Assembly: GCF_025359345.1 (NCBI RefSeq)
Contig: NZ_JANYGQ010000012.1
Coordinates: forward strand, 1 to 64,000
Length of the DNA stretch: 64,000 nt
Origin: Mucilaginibacter sp.
Lineage (GTDB): Bacteria > Bacteroidota > Bacteroidia > Sphingobacteriales > Sphingobacteriaceae
Direction of reading: 5' to 3'
Below are positions 61,068 to 64,000 of the stretch, piece after piece; within the stretch, counting starts at the first letter, position 1, and the number at the start of each line of letters is the position of its first letter. The notes under the pieces were generated by a model, which saw nothing but the letters and a program-made list of their open reading frames with translations, was not told the DNA's origin and ran no database searches. A program made the position numbers and the translations under genes.

Positions 61068-61227
61068 AAAGTCAGCAAAGACGGAAAGTTTATTAGATAA
61101 AAAAGCCAGTAAAGCCCGAAAATGCTTGATTGCAGCTTCTTCGGACTTTACTGACTTTTCCGACTTTCCGGACTAAAACTTGCAGCTTCTACAGACTTTA
61201 CTGACTTTCCCGACTTTCGGACTAAAA
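61068..61227. repeat. Two direct copies of a GACTTT word repeat overlapping a gene end
   Basis: Copies at 61131-61178 and 61181-61227 both read TGCAGCTTCT followed by GACTTTACTGACTTT, CCGACTTTC and GGACTAAAA. A reverse-oriented set (GTCGGGAAAGTCAG) lies at 61068-61088. The second copy includes the stop codon of the minus-strand gene at 61222. It belongs to the same vocabulary as the repeat at 2430-2576. Confidence 0.7.
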
Positions 61228-61716
61228 GGTATACTTCAATCCCAGCCCCGGAGCGATATCAAAAAATGGACCGGTGGCGAGTTCGGCGCGTGGGTTTAAA
61301 TCAAGGCTTACAGCAATGGGCGATTGCGGTATAAGGTACTCGAGGCCGATGACACCATCAACACCCAGCAATATGTGGCTGTTATTGTAGTATTCGTCGC
61401 TGCCGTTAAAACGACGGTAAAGGCCGCTGCCTATCGAGCCAATGTGCGCACCTGCACCGTAGTAGAATTTCAGTTCTTTAACGCCAAATGCCTCCTGGTG
61501 AAATTCATACAGGCCGGTGATAACCACGCCATGCGAGCGGAAACCCAGCAAACCTTCAATGGCCACGTCGGGGGTAGTAAAATACTTGCCTGAGATGCCG
61601 TTTTCGTAACCGCCGAATTTAAGTCCCACGGCGGTTTTATAATCTTGTGCTTTTGTACGTGTGCTTATTAATAACGAAGCGGCTAAAATAAATGAGTAAA
61701 CGAGTAATTTTTTCAT
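61222..61716 (-). CDS. Small exported beta-barrel-like protein
   Basis: A 164-residue protein with signal peptide at about residues 1-23 (KAQ). The mature part alternates hydrophobic and polar residues: AVGLKFGGYENGISGKYF near 27-45, KFYYGAGAHIGSIGSG near 82-97, and GLKYTF at the C-terminus, which ends in phenylalanine as outer-membrane barrels do. It resembles the small porin-like proteins of Bacteroidota (DUF-type, eight strands). The start MKKLLVYSF at 61716 is chosen over a longer frame to 61737. The family is not named. Confidence 0.68.
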   Translation of the reverse strand: MKKLLVYSFILAASLLISTRTKAQDYKTAVGLKFGGYENGISGKYFTTPDVAIEGLLGFRSHGVVITGLYEFHQEAFGVKELKFYYGAGAHIGSIGSGLYRRFNGSDEYYNNSHILLGVDGVIGLEYLIPQSPIAVSLDLNPRAELATGPFFDIAPGLGLKYTF

Positions 61717-61737
61717 TCGATAAATTTGTTTTGTCAA

Positions 61738-62193
61738 GGTTGATGAAACTATTATTTTGGATGTTACCGCATAATATTTTCATAATATGTAAAAGCAACA
61801 TAACGGCGAAAATGTGGTTTTATTGGTATTTTAAAGGGATAGCGGTCTTTAAAGGGTAGCAAACTGCTGATTTACAGTTGAAAATATTTGAGAAAATTTA
61901 TGACTAGGGGGATATGAATAATATATTTTAGGGGGACGGAACGGTGTGCACTGTTTCTTTAGGATGTCTCGCAGATGCCCCCGCGGTGGGTGAACACTGA
62001 CTTTGTAAGAATAAAAAAAATGAAATCGCGTGTTGATACTCTAAAAAGTTTAAGTATTTGGTTATAAGGTATTTAACCTAAAAAATTTCAAAATTGTGTT
62101 AACACTGTTAATACCTTTTTGCGTTGTTCAAAGGACTGACCATGATGATATCAGCATTTCAATCTTTATAAACCAATACCGTCATTTTTTAAA
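61738..62193. other. 456-bp intergenic region upstream of ggt
   Basis: Mostly AT-rich. The stretch 61930-62005 is GC-richer, with GGATGTCTCGCAGATGC and CCCCCGCGGTGGG. It matches no riboswitch that I know. No gene and no definite promoter was found. Confidence 0.4.
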
Positions 62194-62235
62194 TTGAAAT
62201 ATGATAAATTAGCCCGATTATTTTATAAATCCCGT

Positions 62236-63942
62236 ATGCATCGTCCACACCTTTTAAAACAAGCCGCAATACTGCTTTTTTGTGCAACTATTTTACAAAC
62301 AGCCGTTGCCCAGGATCCTGCCGCCAAAACGCCGGATGGCCCGTACCGGAACGGAATGGTGGTTTGCGCCACGCCAAATGCATCAAAAGTTGGTTTGGAC
62401 ATATTAAAAAAAGGCGGCAACGCGGTTGATGCTGCCGTTGCAGTACAATTTGCACTTGCGGTTACGCACCCCGAGGCGGGCAACATCGGGGGAGGCGGCT
62501 TTATGGTTTACCGGTCGGCAAAGGGAAGCACCAATACACTTGATTTTAGGGAAAAAGCCCCTGCTGCTGCAAGTGCCAATATGTTTTTGGACAGTGCGGG
62601 TAATGTGGTAAAAGATATGAGCCTTGCCACGCACCAGGCATCGGGTGTACCCGGCTCGGTTGACGGGATGGCTGAGGCGCACCGCAAATATGGCAAGCTT
62701 AAATGGGCCGATTTGGTCCAACCAGCTATAGCCCTTGCACGTAACGGTTTTGCAATATCCAGGCGGTTGGCCGGCTCATTAAACTGGGGTGGCCCGCAGT
62801 TCAGGAAGCTGAACCCCGGCAAAACATATTTTTTAAAGGACGTAGCCTGGAAAGAAGGTGACTTGCTGGTGCAAGAAGACCTGGCAAAGACGCTGGAATT
62901 AATACGAGATAAAGGCCGCGACGGATTTTATGCCGGTAAAGTAGCTGATGAAATAGCAGCCGAAATGCGAGCCGGTAACGGACTGATTTCGAAGGCGGAT
63001 TTACAAAATTATCATTCAGTTTGGCGCAACGCAATAACCGGAAAATATAAAGACTATAAAATTATCACCATGCCGCCGCCATCAAGCGGGGGGATTGCTT
63101 TGCTTCAGTTGCTCCATTCGGTTGAAAAATACCCGCTGCACCGCTGGGGCCATAACCAGGATTCGACCGTGCAACTGATTGTTGAAGCTGAGCGCCGTGT
63201 ATACGCCGACCGTTCCAAATATCTTGGCGATCCAGATTTTTATAAAGTGCCGGTGGATAGCTTGCTAAACCCAACCTATCTTGATAACCGGATGAAAACA
63301 TTTAACTGGAACGCAGCCACACCAAGCAGCAGCATACAACCAGGTGCGTTTGTGGGGTACGAAAGCGACCAAACTACCCACTATTCAATAGTTGATAAAG
63401 AAGGCAATTCGGTTTCGATAACCACTACACTTAATGGTTCGTTCGGCTCAAAAATACTGGTTGGTGGCGCAGGCTTTTTGCTGAACAACGAAATGGATGA
63501 TTTTAGCTCGAAACCGGGCGTGCCGAATATGTTCGGACTGATTGGTGGTAAGGCAAATAGCATACAGCCAGGCAAACGCATGCTGTCGTCAATGACGCCA
63601 ACTATTATTGAAAAAGGTGGCAAATTGTTTATGGTGGTAGGTACGCCGGGCGGCTCAACAATAATAACTTCGGTATTTCAAACCATTTTGAACGTAATTG
63701 AGTTTGACGAAGATATGCAGCAAGCGGTTACGTCGAAACGTTTCCACCACCAATGGCTGCCTGACCAGGTAAACATCGAAAAAGACGCACTTGATCCGGC
63801 AGCAATAAGCAAGCTGGAGCAAAAGGGATATAAAATTATAAGCGGTGGTGCAAGCGGCCGCGTTGACGCCATATTGATAACCAAGGATGGCTACTACGGC
63901 GGAGCCGACCCAAGAGGAGATGATACGGGGCTGGGGTGGTGA
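62236..63942 (+). CDS. ggt: Gamma-glutamyltransferase
   Basis: A 568-residue exported N-terminal nucleophile hydrolase that self-cleaves into two subunits and transfers gamma-glutamyl groups from glutathione-like donors. Signal peptide at about residues 1-26 (VAQ). The large subunit has GMVVCATPNASKVGLDILKKGGNA-type opening, EAGNIGGGGFM near residue 80, and DFREKAPAAA near 102-111. The nucleophile threonine lies in DQTTHYSIVD near 380; the following small subunit has STTLNGSFGS-like and MSSMTPT-like motifs (here MLSSMTPTI) and the GGST oxyanion loop GTPGGSTIITS. The start at 62236 is preferred over a TTG at 62194 on signal-peptide grounds. About 58 bases of word repeat follow to the window end. 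Confidence 0.94.
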   Translation: MHRPHLLKQAAILLFCATILQTAVAQDPAAKTPDGPYRNGMVVCATPNASKVGLDILKKGGNAVDAAVAVQFALAVTHPEAGNIGGGGFMVYRSAKGSTNTLDFREKAPAAASANMFLDSAGNVVKDMSLATHQASGVPGSVDGMAEAHRKYGKLKWADLVQPAIALARNGFAISRRLAGSLNWGGPQFRKLNPGKTYFLKDVAWKEGDLLVQEDLAKTLELIRDKGRDGFYAGKVADEIAAEMRAGNGLISKADLQNYHSVWRNAITGKYKDYKIITMPPPSSGGIALLQLLHSVEKYPLHRWGHNQDSTVQLIVEAERRVYADRSKYLGDPDFYKVPVDSLLNPTYLDNRMKTFNWNAATPSSSIQPGAFVGYESDQTTHYSIVDKEGNSVSITTTLNGSFGSKILVGGAGFLLNNEMDDFSSKPGVPNMFGLIGGKANSIQPGKRMLSSMTPTIIEKGGKLFMVVGTPGGSTIITSVFQTILNVIEFDEDMQQAVTSKRFHHQWLPDQVNIEKDALDPAAISKLEQKGYKIISGGASGRVDAILITKDGYYGGADPRGDDTGLGW

Positions 63943-64000
63943 AGTAGTTGGCAGTTGTGAGTAGGAAGTTGACAGGCAAACAACTATTAAAAGTGCCAGA

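Noticed and set aside
61930..62005. GC-rich segment upstream of ggt as a riboswitch
   Set aside because: I could not fit it to any riboswitch consensus, and pairing is weak. Left as unexplained sequence.

Overview
This window comes from a Bacteroidota genome. The most likely source is a soil or plant-associated member of the Sphingobacteriaceae, in the style of Mucilaginibacter or Pedobacter. Evidence for this includes three large secreted proteins ending in type IX secretion (T9SS) sorting domains, a Bacteroidota -7 promoter box (TAnnTTTG), a Fab2-type acyl-ACP desaturase, GH20, GH5 and acetylxylan-esterase-like enzymes, many short low-complexity intergenic word repeats, and weak Shine-Dalgarno sequences. 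The genus is an inference. No CRISPR array, tRNA, transposase or complete prophage was seen.

Layout: 1-94 is the 3' part of a 5S rRNA with its terminator, so an rRNA operon lies to the left. 236-2363 holds small hypothetical genes: a DUF7660-like protein, an Lmo0937-like membrane peptide, a TMEM220-like protein, a small NlpC/CHAP-like amidase and a Spy-like periplasmic protein. 2577-9521 (minus) is a four-gene exopolysaccharide locus. It encodes a sensor kinase, a BcsB-like periplasmic subunit, a GT2 synthase fused to an N-terminal MshEN domain instead of PilZ, and a polytopic GT-C-like protein. A GH5 endoglucanase diverges from it. 10816-18274 holds acyl-ACP desaturase, an MscS channel, an inverted-repeat element, an aldo/keto reductase and ClpC. 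18713-24324 holds a lipoprotein, a structured 640-bp noncoding region, EttA, a lipoprotein with a homopolymer frameshift in its signal peptide, and a DUF4241 membrane protein. 24416-29565 holds a type-B carboxylesterase, GH20 hexosaminidase and an Asp-box beta-propeller protein.

29650-35389 is the most system-like accessory locus. One arm (minus) encodes a 69-aa peptide, a CHAP amidase, a phage-tail-collar-like protein and a calcineurin-like phosphoesterase, none with a signal peptide. The divergent arm (plus) encodes a secreted protein with an internal duplication, a multi-span membrane protein, a histidine kinase and a NarL-type response regulator. The 210-bp control region between the arms carries interleaved palindromes.

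35599-41410 holds an acyltransferase-3 followed by a mirror-image cassette: outer-membrane barrel, acetylxylan-esterase-like hydrolase, second hydrolase, second barrel. 41505-44409 (minus) is a run of small soluble proteins: SRPBCC, GNAT, SMI1/KNR4, 3-mercaptopyruvate sulfurtransferase and YkuK-like. 44831-48520 holds an M13 metallopeptidase and a Tat-type Gfo/Idh/MocA oxidoreductase. 48612-61061 holds two paralogous giant T9SS adhesin-like proteins and a T9SS subtilisin-like protease. The window ends with a small barrel-like protein and gamma-glutamyltransferase.

Taken together, the genes describe a surface-active glycan-processing lifestyle: making an exopolysaccharide, degrading chitin and xylan-like polymers, displaying adhesins and scavenging peptides. 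All family calls come from reading motifs in the sequence; no database search was run.
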